From assembly GCA_947503525.1 (NCBI GenBank), contig CANNEA010000001.1:1116001-1180000 (forward strand): 64,000 nucleotides of DNA. The letters are read 5' to 3'. Under the pieces are notes generated by a model that did not search any database, was not told the DNA's origin, and was given only the letters and a program-made list of their open reading frames with translations. Below are positions 9,919 to 20,040 of the stretch, piece by piece. The stretch's first letter is position 1. Each line of letters starts with the position of its first letter. Source of the stretch: an uncultured Carboxylicivirga sp. (GTDB lineage: Bacteria > Bacteroidota > Bacteroidia > Bacteroidales > Marinilabiliaceae). The translations under genes were made by a program, and so were the position numbers.

Positions 9919-11163
9919 ATGAAGCTAATACTTATATATGAAAATCTCCGTATAGCATTAGGATCTATACGTTCAAATCTCTTACGAACCATTCTTACAG
10001 TACTTATTATTGGTATAGGTATAACTGCATTGATTGGAATATTAACTGCCATTTCATCGATACAGGCTGCCATAAGTTCCAAGTTTACAGGAATGGGAGC
10101 CAATTCATTTACCATTGAAAACAGGGGAATGAATGTACAAGTGGGTAAAAATTCGTTGCGTCAAAAGAACTATGGGTACATTTCTTTCCGAGAAGCAATG
10201 ACTTTTAAGGATGAATTTGATTACCCTGCAATTGTTGCCGTGTCGTATATGGCAACAGGAGCAGCCACAATAAAAGCTGAAAATACCAAGTCTAACCCCA
10301 ATGTTGCGGTCTATGGTGTTGATGAGAATTTTATTGAGGTTGAAGGTCACAACCTGAAATGGGGCAGGCATTTTAGTAATCAGGAGATAAGGGATCACAG
10401 ACATATGGCAGTGCTGGGGAGTGCCTTGGCTAAAAAACTATATCCTGAAGGAGAGAACCCAGTTGAAAAAGTGATTGCTTTAGGTGGAGCTAAATATTTA
10501 GTCATTGGTGTGTTAGAGGAGAAAGGGGCAGGATTTGGAAGCCAAAGCGATAATATCATATTGTTGCCTGTAACCAATGTGCGTCAGCAATTTAGTCGTC
10601 CGAAAATGTCGTATAAAATTGTGGTAAAAGCCATGGACAGCCAACAAATTGATAATGCCATTAGTGAGGCCACAGGCTTGTTTCGAATTATTCGACGATT
10701 AACTGTTCATGACGAGGATAATTTCAATGTTAATAAGAGTGATAATCTTTCTCGAATATTAATTGAAAGCACTGGAATGGTTGCTTTGTTGGCTTCTATT
10801 ATTGGTTTGATCACTTTGGTGGGAGCTGCCATTGGATTGATGAATATAATGTTGGTAGCGGTGGCGGAACGGACACGAGAAATCGGTATTCGAAAAGCGA
10901 TGGGAGCAACAACAAAAGCTATACGAAATCAGTTTTTATTCGAATCTATTATAATTGGTCAGGTAGGTGGATTTGTAGGAATTATCCTGGGTATTTTTGT
11001 AGGTAACCTGATGTCAATAGCATTGGAAGCTCCATTTATAGTTCCTTGGAACTGGGTAATATTGGGAGTGGTAATTTGTTTGGTTGTTGGATTATTGTCG
11101 GGTTTAATGCCGGCTATGAAAGCTTCTAAACTGGATCCGATTGAATCATTGCGTTACGAATAA
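9919..11163 (+). CDS. ABC transporter permease, MacB/FtsX type
   Basis: Inner-membrane permease of 414 residues. One N-terminal helix (about 20-45) is followed by a large periplasmic MacB-type domain (about 50-275) and three C-terminal helices forming the FtsX domain (about 285-400), with the ERTREIGIRKAMGA motif that contacts the ATPase. It likely works in mechanotransmission, for example lipoprotein or toxic-compound export, rather than as a channel. No ATP-binding or membrane-fusion partner is encoded beside it, so the partner must be elsewhere. Confidence 0.88.
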   Translation: MKLILIYENLRIALGSIRSNLLRTILTVLIIGIGITALIGILTAISSIQAAISSKFTGMGANSFTIENRGMNVQVGKNSLRQKNYGYISFREAMTFKDEFDYPAIVAVSYMATGAATIKAENTKSNPNVAVYGVDENFIEVEGHNLKWGRHFSNQEIRDHRHMAVLGSALAKKLYPEGENPVEKVIALGGAKYLVIGVLEEKGAGFGSQSDNIILLPVTNVRQQFSRPKMSYKIVVKAMDSQQIDNAISEATGLFRIIRRLTVHDEDNFNVNKSDNLSRILIESTGMVALLASIIGLITLVGAAIGLMNIMLVAVAERTREIGIRKAMGATTKAIRNQFLFESIIIGQVGGFVGIILGIFVGNLMSIALEAPFIVPWNWVILGVVICLVVGLLSGLMPAMKASKLDPIESLRYE

Positions 11164-11199
11164 TTTAGATTCTAAGTTAGAATAAATCCAAAACTATAT

Positions 11200-12057
11200 A
11201 TGTCGATAGTATCAAAAAAGAATGGCTTCCTGTTTGTGTTGGGGCTATTAATACTAATTATGGTAGCATTTTTTATTACCATGAGAATAAAGACAAAGCC
11301 GATCGTTTATCCGGTAACTGAAAGAATTTTAATTAATACGGATTCTATTATTATTCAAAACGATTCCCTGGTTATGCCAATTGTATACCGCGGTAATCCG
11401 GATATGCGCACAGTAAAAGGTAAAGAAAGGAAGGAGCGGTTCTTAAATATGATGTTACCTTCCATTCTAATTGCCCAACGTAAGTTAGAAGTGGAACGTA
11501 ACGAAATAATGAAGCTTGAAAGTAAACTGAGATTGGGGAGAATTAAAGCTGCGGATAGTCTAAAGATCGATTCCCTTCTTACCTATTATAAATGCAAAAA
11601 CATTGAAGAGGTCATTAATAATTTACATTTTCACCCGGTAAGTATTGTTTTGGCTCAAGCTGCAATTGAAAGTGGATGGGGTACATCCCGCTTTTTCCTG
11701 GAGGCCAACAATGTGTTTGGTATTTGGTCGTACAATAAATCAGAGGATCGCATCCGTGCCTTTGAAACCAGGGGCGAAAATTCAATTTATTTACGAAAGT
11801 ATGATAACCTGTATGGATCAGTTTACGATTATTTAATGACAGTGGCCCGGGCACCCGCCTATCGAAAGTTACGTGAAGTGCGATTGGAATCAGATGATCC
11901 TTATGAGTTGATCCAGTATCTGGTGAATTATTCTGAATTACGAGAGGAATATGTGAGAATATTACACAATGTTATTCGACAAAATGAGTTAACAAAGTAT
12001 GACCATTACCAATTGGTAAATATTGATGAAAATGACCCCGTTTGGAAGAGTTTATAA
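11200..12057 (+). CDS. Membrane-anchored glucosaminidase-domain protein (Bax-like)
   Basis: Protein of 285 residues with an N-terminal membrane anchor (about 10-30) and a C-terminal glucosaminidase domain (about 140-275). The probable catalytic glutamate is Glu157 in AAIESGWGTSRF, followed by NNVFGIW, both typical of the Bax/FlgJ/lysozyme-like group. It should cleave beta-N-acetylglucosaminyl bonds of peptidoglycan in the periplasm. Its 3' end overlaps the next gene, a polysaccharide deacetylase, which points to a two-gene cell-wall unit. Confidence 0.85.
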   Translation: MSIVSKKNGFLFVLGLLILIMVAFFITMRIKTKPIVYPVTERILINTDSIIIQNDSLVMPIVYRGNPDMRTVKGKERKERFLNMMLPSILIAQRKLEVERNEIMKLESKLRLGRIKAADSLKIDSLLTYYKCKNIEEVINNLHFHPVSIVLAQAAIESGWGTSRFFLEANNVFGIWSYNKSEDRIRAFETRGENSIYLRKYDNLYGSVYDYLMTVARAPAYRKLREVRLESDDPYELIQYLVNYSELREEYVRILHNVIRQNELTKYDHYQLVNIDENDPVWKSL

Positions 12058-13096
12058 ATGGCTGTTAGTGATGCTTTTGGTTGGCCTTTTTTTTATAGGT
12101 TCACTAAAGGCATGGGAATACGCCATAACCAAGGTGGCGCAGGCCAAAAAATGGAATATTACGACTTTGGTTTATCACCGTTTTGGCGATGAACGCTACC
12201 CATCAACAAATACAAGTGTTGCTGATTTCGAAGCTCAATTGACATGGCTCAAAGAAAATGACTATCAAAGTTTGACCGTTTCAGAAGCTCACAGTAAAAG
12301 AGATAAGCAAGCTGGTAAGTTTATTTGTATAACGGTTGATGATGGATACAGATCATTTATGGAGAACGGATTGCCTGTGCTGAAAAAACTTGGCATGAAA
12401 GCCACTCTCTTTGTAAATACGGAAAGTATAGGATGGGGCGATTACTTGACCTGGGATGAAATTAAAAGCCTTCAGAAGCAAGGGGTTGAAATAGGCAATC
12501 ACTCACACAATCATTCTCATTTTGTTAATAAGGAAGAAGCGGATCGTAGTATTTATTTCGAATCGGATTTAAAATTATCAGAAGAGTTATTTGATAAATA
12601 CTTAGGTCAAAAACCCTTGGTTTATGCCTATCCTTTTGGTGAGTTTTCACAGGAAATGATTGAAGTATTAAATCAGAGACATTATAAGTTGGCTTTTGCT
12701 CAGTTTTCTGGGGTATGGAATGAAACAACCAATAGAAAATCAATTCCTCGTTTTCCGATGTCGGGGAAAGTTAGTATGGAAAAGTTTAAGTCCCGAGTTC
12801 GAATGAAACCGTTTAAATTAAAGGATCAAAGCCAGATTCCAATTCTTGTGAATACAACAGACGATGAAATTGGTTTGGTACTTGAATATAATCAGGATAC
12901 TTATTCAGGACCTGTAAACTGTTTCATCAATGGAAGGCTTTATAAGGATCTCAAAAAAGAGAACGGTGCACTTTGGATTAAATATAATACAGGTAATAGC
13001 CGTAGAAGATCTATTGTCACTCTTACTACTCAAAATAATAATGGAGAATGGTGTTGGTTCACTCAATTGATAATTAATCCGCTTATTGATGAATAA
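12032..13096 (+). CDS. Membrane-anchored polysaccharide deacetylase (NodB domain)
   Basis: Carbohydrate esterase family 4-type protein. An N-terminal anchor precedes a NodB domain with the TVDDGY motif (Asp103/Asp104) and the metal-binding HSxxH motif (His157 and His161 in NHSHNHSH). A C-terminal beta-rich part (about 260-354) is unassigned. It probably removes acetyl groups from an envelope polysaccharide or peptidoglycan. The reading frame overlaps the glucosaminidase gene by about 26 bp; possible starts are 12023, 12026 and 12032, and 12032 is preferred because it gives a compact positively charged start before the anchor. Translational coupling is likely. Confidence 0.85.
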   Translation: MTPFGRVYKWLLVMLLVGLFFIGSLKAWEYAITKVAQAKKWNITTLVYHRFGDERYPSTNTSVADFEAQLTWLKENDYQSLTVSEAHSKRDKQAGKFICITVDDGYRSFMENGLPVLKKLGMKATLFVNTESIGWGDYLTWDEIKSLQKQGVEIGNHSHNHSHFVNKEEADRSIYFESDLKLSEELFDKYLGQKPLVYAYPFGEFSQEMIEVLNQRHYKLAFAQFSGVWNETTNRKSIPRFPMSGKVSMEKFKSRVRMKPFKLKDQSQIPILVNTTDDEIGLVLEYNQDTYSGPVNCFINGRLYKDLKKENGALWIKYNTGNSRRRSIVTLTTQNNNGEWCWFTQLIINPLIDE

Positions 13097-13365
13097 CTTT
13101 GTAGCAAATTCAAAGTTGTTTTTACTTCCTTTTAATTTAAGTCATTAGAGTACTTCATTTAAGAAAAATTAAGATTTCGTATCGAATATTATAACCTTTT
13201 GTTCTGTATAGCGTAATAATAGACAAACACATCCGAATTGCCGATATGTTTACGTGATGATAGGACAAGGGAAGCGAACGTATTAGCATAAAAATTGTAT
13301 TGCGAATTGAGTTGAGCGAAGCTTTAGGGCTTGTGTAATAATGTCGTACGTTTATAATTGAACCG

Positions 13366-16300
13366 ATGAAAAACCTTTTGAAACCTGTTGTAATTCTATT
13401 GGTACTTCTTCTTACAAGTACCTTAACGCAAGCACAAGTTGGGCGTGAGTTTTGGTTTGTTGCACCCGAGGCAACTAGTTCACATGGTGATAAGCCGATC
13501 TTTTTTCGAATTACAACTTTTAATGAAGGTACCAACTTGACCATCGAATTTCCGGCCAATACAAACTTTACACCAATCAATGTTTACGTTCCGGCCAATA
13601 CTCAATACACGACGGCACAGGATGCATTTGAATTAGATGATATTGAAAATCGACCAAGTAATACAATATTAAATAAAGGAATACGAATTACAGCGCACGA
13701 TGCCGATGTTAGTGCGTATTATGAAATTGCCCATACTGGTAACCCTGATAAATTTACCCTTAAAGGACTTAATGCTTTAGGTACTGAATTTTTTATCCCA
13801 TCTCAAAATTCGTTCAGAAATAACAATCGTACTCCAATTGCAGACGAAAAGGTCGATATAGTAGCTACGGAAGATGATACTGAGGTAATAATCGTGCCAA
13901 CAGTTGATGTAGTTGGTCATAATAAAGGAGATACTATACGAGTAACTCTTAATCAGGGGCAGACATTTAGTGTTGAAAACCTTGATATTTCAAAGACCAG
14001 TTCAATGGCTGGTACATATGTTGAATCTAATAAACTAATTGCAATTACCATTTCTGATGACTCTATTCATAATAATGATGGAGGGAGTGCTCATGACATG
14101 ATAGGGGATCAGTTAATTCCTGTAAATGTCATTGGAACAGAGTACGTAATCGTTAATACATCTACAGATAATGTGCCAGGTAACCATGGTACAACACTAC
14201 GTGAAGTTTATATTACGGCCACTGAAGATGGAACGGTTATTTATAAAAATGGAAGTGCTACTATTGAAAGAAGTCTGAATCGAGGCGAGAGTACCCAAAT
14301 GACTATTACTGAAGATAATATGTATTTGGAGGCTAATAGACCCATTTATGTGTACCAGTTAGCCAGTTTACGCTTTGATGGAGATGGAAATGAAATAGGA
14401 AGTTCGCTCTTACCTCATGCTAATTGTACAGGTTCAGACATTGTAACTGTCAAACGTATTTTTGATAATGAGTTTTTTCTTCAACTTATGGTTAAAGGTA
14501 AAGATCGAGCGTCGTTTACCATACGTGATGAAGGTGGAACTAGCTTGGATTATTTGGATAACGTGGACTGGAAAATGGTTTTAGGAACTGATGGTAGTGG
14601 AACTTCTGATGCGTGGTATACTGCTAACATTCAATTAAGTGATAGATTATCTTCAGATGGTGGTAAGGTCTATTTTATTCAAAATACCGGAGGTCTGTTT
14701 CATTTAAGTATATTGGAAGAAAACAGAAGTAGTGTAAGTTATGGCTATTTTTCTTCGTTTAGCAATTTAAACGTAAATGGATTAACGGAAGGTTGTCAGG
14801 GAGATCATATCCTACTTAATACACTTGAGCCAATGCGATCCTATGAATGGTATTCCGATGTGAGCGGAGGCAATACGATTCTTTCAAATACCAGAGAATG
14901 CGAAGCGCGTGAAACAGGAACTTATTGGGTAAAAGCTGAAGTCATGTTTGGTGGTTGTGTTCTTACTGATAGTATTGATGTAGAGTTTATTCAACCTGAA
15001 ATTGATTTGGGTGGTGATACTCTGGTTTGTCCCGGTGAAGTTTTGACATTTGGATCTGATGATGTTACCAATGTATATGATTGGAGCAACGGAACCAATA
15101 ATAATTACACTGATGTTACAGTTACTGATGGATATTCAGGAACATTATCAGTTACGATAACGGATACGGAAGGGTGTTCTAACGCCGACACAGTTGCTAT
15201 AGGTTCATTTTCAGTACCAACAATTAATTTGGATGCAGTTTCTGTATGTGAAGGAGGTAGAATAACTAATTTGTCAAGCTTTGCCAGATATGAATGGAGT
15301 TTAAATGGCGTCATCTTAAATGCGGATCCAACACAAAATTACATTGACCCTGTTTCTTCAGGAAACTATGTGTTAACTGCCTATACAGAGAATGATTGTT
15401 CAATTACTGAAAACTTTGTTGTTACCGTTAGTCCTTTACCAACCTTTACCATAACGGATCAAAGCAGTTGCGAAGGTGAAACACATCGAATCGATGGTCC
15501 AACAGGAGCAACGTATGCATATACCTGGAGTACGGGTAGTAATGCAGCCTTCATTGATGTCGTCACCCCGGGTGATTATTGGCTTGAAGTTGAAGATGCT
15601 AATGGTTGTGAGTTTCGTCAGGATTTTTCTTTCAGACAACACATCTCTCTTCCTATTGATTTAGGTGATGACAGAAATGAATGTGCCGGAACACAAGTTG
15701 TTATTACCAATGATATTGATAACCTTCAAACCTATGCTAATTATCAGTGGTTCTTTGATGATGGTGTAACTTCGCAAGTTGCATTACCATCACCAAGTCC
15801 TGATCCAAGTTTACTAACATTAACCGGTGCTGCAACAGAAAGTGGAATATATACTGTTATAGCTGAGGATGCGAATGGTTGTGAAGTTAGTGATGATGTT
15901 GAAATTATTTTCTTTACAACAGATCCCCCGCCTATAAGCTTAGACAAAGATCTATGTTCAGGTAAGTCAATAACAATTTATTCTTCTCCAGGTTATAATA
16001 ACTATAGTTGGACTCTAAATGGGACTCCTATCCCAGGTACCAATGGCTTAAGTTCAATAATAAATAATCAAGCGGGAACCTATACGCTTACAGCTGAAGA
16101 TAATGGTTGTGTAAAAGAAGTTGAAATTGAAGTTGCACTTCATGAATCTCCAACCGTTGATCTACCAGACAACTTCTCATTTTGCCCGGGAACAGATAGT
16201 ACCATTTATATTACTAACTATACACCAGCTGTAACTGGCGGCGATTTTGCCTATTTGTACTGGAACGGGCAACGAAATAACAGGTACTACGATTGGACTA

Positions 16301-17964
16301 CAGATGGCCTTTCTGTAAATCAAGCCAGATGGTATACTGTAAATGTGGTTGATGAGTTTGGTTGCTCTGATTTTGATAATGTTCAGGTTACAGAACATCC
16401 CGAAACAACACTAACTTTAGTTGATCCAACACCGGTATGTGAGAATGATGGCTTTGAGTTGCAAAATCCTATTACTGATGCCACCTCTTATACTTGGTTT
16501 AAAGAAGAGGCTGCAGGTGATGTGCATTTGGTTGATGATGCCAACCACACTGTATTTCAAACAGGAACGTACCGATTGGATATACTAGATGTTAATGGCT
16601 GTGCGGCCAGTGATGAGTTAGTTTTGATTGCTAACCCTGTACCAAGTGTTGATTTAGGAAATGATTTGGCGATTTGTCAGTTTGAGACTTTAGAAGTGCA
16701 GGTTGATAATGATTATGCACAATACCGTTGGAATGACGACCCTGCATTAAATACCAAATCCATATCGGTTAATACAAGTGGCACCTATAAGTTGGAAGTA
16801 GCTAATGATCATGGATGCTGGGCAGAAGATCAGATTGATGTTACAGTTAGTTCTGCACCTGTTTTTTCTTTGGGTAGACCGGGGCCTGAATGTCCTGGAC
16901 ATCTGTTCACATTAAGCGGACCAGCTGGTATGGCCGAATACCAATGGTCAAGTCTTGAAAATACTCAAACGGTACAAAAATATAATGGTACTTATAGTCT
17001 TAAGGTAAAAGATTTAAATGGATGCGAGTTTGCCGATACTGTGACTTTAAGTAATCATCTTATTCCAAGTGTTAATCTTGGACCTGATACAACTATATGT
17101 CCATTATATGGCGATTTTGAGTTGGATGCTGGTCCTGGTTTTGCCAGTTATGCATGGAGTACCAACGATAATACCCAAACGACCATTGCAGATATATTTG
17201 AAGCTATCAATACCGTGACAGTTACTAGTGCGGAAGGTTGTATTGATGGCGATGATGTTTTGGTTATTCATATGGAACCGCCAGTATTGGAAATTCTGGA
17301 TGATGAAGCGGTTTGTGATTTGGATTCTATTCAGTTGGATGCAAGTGGTGATGATTTGATAGAATGGGAGTGGAGTAATGGTTCAACGGATCCTTATCCT
17401 TGGGTAAAAGAGGCTGGTGAATATATACTTCGAGCCAATGATGGTTGTGTGTGGATGGCGGATACCATGGAGTTAGTTGTGCATGAAACCCCGGTTGTGT
17501 CAAGAATCGATACAACAATTTATGCCCAAGTAGTCATTTATCCTTTAGGAGGCACAGAACCCTATATGTATGCAATTAATGATGAAGCCTATCAAAATGA
17601 AAATGTATTTAAGAATCTGGAAAATGGAGATCACACATTTTGGGTAGAAGATGATAATGGTTGCATAACTTCAGAATTGGTTTCGCTGTATGACGTTTTG
17701 GATATTGAAATTCCTAACTTTTTTACACCTAATGGAGATGGATACAATGATACCTGGAATCTTTCAGGATTTGATCGCGTACCCGACTCAATTATAAAAA
17801 TTTACGATCGCTACGGAAAACTACTTAAAAAATATAAAGTATCAGACCCGGCATGGGATGGTACATATCTGGGTAAGCATTTACGAACCGATGATTATTG
17901 GTATGTAATAGAACTTATTCCAATAGATAAAATTCTCAAAGGACACCTAACCCTAAAACGCTAA
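13366..17964 (+). CDS. Large T9SS-secreted surface protein, IgGFc-binding-like N-terminus, Ig-like repeats, type B sorting domain
   Basis: Secreted protein of 1532 residues. A signal peptide (ends near TQAQ) is followed by an IgGFc-binding-like region (about 25-460). Then come about twelve modules of roughly 75-85 residues (about 470-1395), each with a Cys near the start, a YxWS/T strand and a GCxxxD ending. One SprB-like repeat (GGTEPYMYAIN...DDNGC) and a gliding-associated type B C-terminal domain (IPNFFTPNGDGYND to the end) complete it. The final domain marks it for T9SS export. The gene for a PorP/SprF-type protein starts 6 bp after its stop, matching the known SprB-SprF pairing. Adhesion is inferred. 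Confidence 0.9.
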   Translation: MKNLLKPVVILLVLLLTSTLTQAQVGREFWFVAPEATSSHGDKPIFFRITTFNEGTNLTIEFPANTNFTPINVYVPANTQYTTAQDAFELDDIENRPSNTILNKGIRITAHDADVSAYYEIAHTGNPDKFTLKGLNALGTEFFIPSQNSFRNNNRTPIADEKVDIVATEDDTEVIIVPTVDVVGHNKGDTIRVTLNQGQTFSVENLDISKTSSMAGTYVESNKLIAITISDDSIHNNDGGSAHDMIGDQLIPVNVIGTEYVIVNTSTDNVPGNHGTTLREVYITATEDGTVIYKNGSATIERSLNRGESTQMTITEDNMYLEANRPIYVYQLASLRFDGDGNEIGSSLLPHANCTGSDIVTVKRIFDNEFFLQLMVKGKDRASFTIRDEGGTSLDYLDNVDWKMVLGTDGSGTSDAWYTANIQLSDRLSSDGGKVYFIQNTGGLFHLSILEENRSSVSYGYFSSFSNLNVNGLTEGCQGDHILLNTLEPMRSYEWYSDVSGGNTILSNTRECEARETGTYWVKAEVMFGGCVLTDSIDVEFIQPEIDLGGDTLVCPGEVLTFGSDDVTNVYDWSNGTNNNYTDVTVTDGYSGTLSVTITDTEGCSNADTVAIGSFSVPTINLDAVSVCEGGRITNLSSFARYEWSLNGVILNADPTQNYIDPVSSGNYVLTAYTENDCSITENFVVTVSPLPTFTITDQSSCEGETHRIDGPTGATYAYTWSTGSNAAFIDVVTPGDYWLEVEDANGCEFRQDFSFRQHISLPIDLGDDRNECAGTQVVITNDIDNLQTYANYQWFFDDGVTSQVALPSPSPDPSLLTLTGAATESGIYTVIAEDANGCEVSDDVEIIFFTTDPPPISLDKDLCSGKSITIYSSPGYNNYSWTLNGTPIPGTNGLSSIINNQAGTYTLTAEDNGCVKEVEIEVALHESPTVDLPDNFSFCPGTDSTIYITNYTPAVTGGDFAYLYWNGQRNNRYYDWTTDGLSVNQARWYTVNVVDEFGCSDFDNVQVTEHPETTLTLVDPTPVCENDGFELQNPITDATSYTWFKEEAAGDVHLVDDANHTVFQTGTYRLDILDVNGCAASDELVLIANPVPSVDLGNDLAICQFETLEVQVDNDYAQYRWNDDPALNTKSISVNTSGTYKLEVANDHGCWAEDQIDVTVSSAPVFSLGRPGPECPGHLFTLSGPAGMAEYQWSSLENTQTVQKYNGTYSLKVKDLNGCEFADTVTLSNHLIPSVNLGPDTTICPLYGDFELDAGPGFASYAWSTNDNTQTTIADIFEAINTVTVTSAEGCIDGDDVLVIHMEPPVLEILDDEAVCDLDSIQLDASGDDLIEWEWSNGSTDPYPWVKEAGEYILRANDGCVWMADTMELVVHETPVVSRIDTTIYAQVVIYPLGGTEPYMYAINDEAYQNENVFKNLENGDHTFWVEDDNGCITSELVSLYDVLDIEIPNFFTPNGDGYNDTWNLSGFDRVPDSIIKIYDRYGKLLKKYKVSDPAWDGTYLGKHLRTDDYWYVIELIPIDKILKGHLTLKR

Positions 17965-17970
17965 TCCTTT

Positions 17971-18978
17971 ATGAGAAAGCTTCTAATTTTTGTTTGCCTG
18001 TTGGTTTTATCATCAGGCATGCAAGCGCAAAAGTACTACCTGACAAATCAATATGCTTATGATTTGTTTCAGGTAAATCCTTCTGCGGCAGCTTTTGAAA
18101 AGAATTGTATATCAGCCAATGCCTTCTATCAAAAACAATGGTTTGGCACAGAATTGGCGCCAACTACTCAGATTCTTAGCTTTCAGATGCCTGTTACAGG
18201 TAGTATGGGATCAGGTACTTATGTGTACAATGATCGCAATGGTTATTTCAAAGAAATGGGTTTGCATCAGGCTTTTTCGTATGAAGTACTTTTAACTAAG
18301 AAACGAAAGAAAAGAGTAACCCTCTCATTTGGTTTGGCCTTTATGCTTGAACAAACATCTTTGGATCAAACAAGTTTAGTAGACCCCGGATATTTTGATC
18401 CGATTATTGATGGTTCAAAGGAGGTAGGTTACGGATTCAATGCAAGTGCCGGAGCGGTTTTAAAATACAATGATATGCATATGGGGCTTGCAGTTACGAA
18501 TTTAGCTCCTGAAACTAATCCAATGTATAAATCGCCACTAGAACCGCCTAAAGCAATGGATTTTCACTTTCATGCCGGGGGAAGTTTTAAAGTTGCGGAT
18601 CGTGATTTATACATTGAGCCTTTAGTGATGTTTCGTAGAAATAGTTTAACTGATAGTCGCCTGGATTTAAATATGAAATTGTACCTGCCAACACCTAATC
18701 CTGATTTTGCTACCTGGGGTTTGGTTTCTTATCGTCATAACCTCGATCATCAGATAGGAAAAAGTGTAGGTATGGCTGTAACCGGTGGTGTGGTGTATAA
18801 ACAATTTAGTATGGGTTTAGAATATCAACTTGGATTGACAACTGCGCAAATTGATTACGGTAGTAATTACCAGTTGATTTTAAGTTATCGTATTTGCTTT
18901 AATAAGAAAAAGGGCGCAATACCTTGTTCTAAGGTTCGTATGAATAAAAAGGCGAATTATAAGTTTTTAGGCTACTAG
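17971..18978 (+). CDS. PorP/SprF-family outer membrane protein (first copy)
   Basis: Type IX secretion-associated outer membrane protein of 335 residues with a signal peptide ending near MQAQ. It begins with the family-typical YYLTNQYAYDLFQVNPSAAA segment and continues as alternating beta-strands of a predicted barrel. SprF-like members are known to be needed for export or surface attachment of type B sorting-domain proteins. Its position 6 bp after the 1532-residue substrate suggests that it serves that protein. The stretch 18979-19106 after it holds no recognisable terminator. Confidence 0.9.
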   Translation: MRKLLIFVCLLVLSSGMQAQKYYLTNQYAYDLFQVNPSAAAFEKNCISANAFYQKQWFGTELAPTTQILSFQMPVTGSMGSGTYVYNDRNGYFKEMGLHQAFSYEVLLTKKRKKRVTLSFGLAFMLEQTSLDQTSLVDPGYFDPIIDGSKEVGYGFNASAGAVLKYNDMHMGLAVTNLAPETNPMYKSPLEPPKAMDFHFHAGGSFKVADRDLYIEPLVMFRRNSLTDSRLDLNMKLYLPTPNPDFATWGLVSYRHNLDHQIGKSVGMAVTGGVVYKQFSMGLEYQLGLTTAQIDYGSNYQLILSYRICFNKKKGAIPCSKVRMNKKANYKFLGY

Positions 18979-19106
18979 ATCATTTTAGAGTAATTCTTTA
19001 ACATTTTTAATCTTCTCATAAGTTTTTTATTTACAGTGTGCTTTGGTTTTGCCAAATCATATCTAATAATTAGATTTACGTAAAGAATTCTAAAAATACC
19101 TTAGCT

Positions 19107-20039
19107 TTGATAGACACCCGACTTAGTTTTCTTATTGTCTTATTAATCTGCACTTTCGTTGCCATAGAGGCAGAAGATAATGTGTGGACTGGAATGGTAG
19201 TTGAAGTCATAGCGAATGATGATTTTGCTCAGCTATATGAAAATGAATCAAATTCAATTAATGTACTGCATAACGATTTTGGTTTATATGTAGGGGTTGA
19301 GTCTTTGGAAATTGTGGAAGCGCCACAGTTTGGACAGGCTTCGGTTCAGGAAGACAATACTATTTTATATGAACCTGAAATATCCTTTTGGGGAGATGAC
19401 GTACTGATTTATAAAGTTTGCAATACTGATGGTTCATGCGATGAAGCCCGTGTTCGTATTCGGGTTAACGATGTTGACTTTAAGCCAATAGCGGTTAATG
19501 ATTCAGTAGATTATGTGCATGGAACCGAAGTAAGTATTCCCATTTTAAATAATGATACTATTAAAGGAGACTTTCCTATATCAGTTGAAATTATTCAGGA
19601 ATTTGAACATGCTGATGCTTATTTGGACGATAACGAGCTTATCCCAAGTTTTAATAGAGCATTTGGAGGAATAGACTCCTTGCAATATGAAATCTGTGAT
19701 GCAGATGGAGATTGCAGTTCTGCATGGGTGTTTGCAGATGTAAAGCATGATGGGAGTAGCGATTTTTATATACCCAATGGATTTTCACCTAATGGAGATG
19801 GTTTTAATGATGTGTTTTACATCCCTGATTTTAATACCTATACAAATATCACTGTGAATATATTTTCGGAATGGGGGCAGTTGGTGTATCAAAGTTCAGA
19901 TTACCAAAATAATTGGAATGGCGAAGCCAATGCTGGAAATATGAAAGGTAAGATTTTGGACTCCGGTACTTATTATTATTCTTTCTCTATTAAAGGGCTT
20001 GATAAAATAATTACCGGATATGTTTATTTAAACAGATAG
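19107..20039 (+). CDS. T9SS-secreted protein with two Ig-like (Big_9-type) domains and type B sorting domain
   Basis: Protein of 310 residues. It appears to start at TTG 19107, since the open frame back to the stop at 19071 has no ATG and the TTG opens a signal peptide (LSFLIVLLICTFVAIEA). Two cadherin-like/Big_9 domains follow (about 35-122 and 128-215; motifs ANDDF, VLHNDFG and ILNNDT), then the type B domain (IPNGFSPNGDGFND to the end). It is smaller than most members of this class. It forms a unit with the PorP/SprF-type gene that starts 1 bp after its stop. Confidence 0.85.
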   Translation: MIDTRLSFLIVLLICTFVAIEAEDNVWTGMVVEVIANDDFAQLYENESNSINVLHNDFGLYVGVESLEIVEAPQFGQASVQEDNTILYEPEISFWGDDVLIYKVCNTDGSCDEARVRIRVNDVDFKPIAVNDSVDYVHGTEVSIPILNNDTIKGDFPISVEIIQEFEHADAYLDDNELIPSFNRAFGGIDSLQYEICDADGDCSSAWVFADVKHDGSSDFYIPNGFSPNGDGFNDVFYIPDFNTYTNITVNIFSEWGQLVYQSSDYQNNWNGEANAGNMKGKILDSGTYYYSFSIKGLDKIITGYVYLNR

Positions 20040-20040
20040 G

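Noticed and set aside
9876-10577. Minus-strand ORFs opposite the permease gene
   Set aside because: They are shadows of the clearly coding plus-strand FtsX/MacB-type gene.
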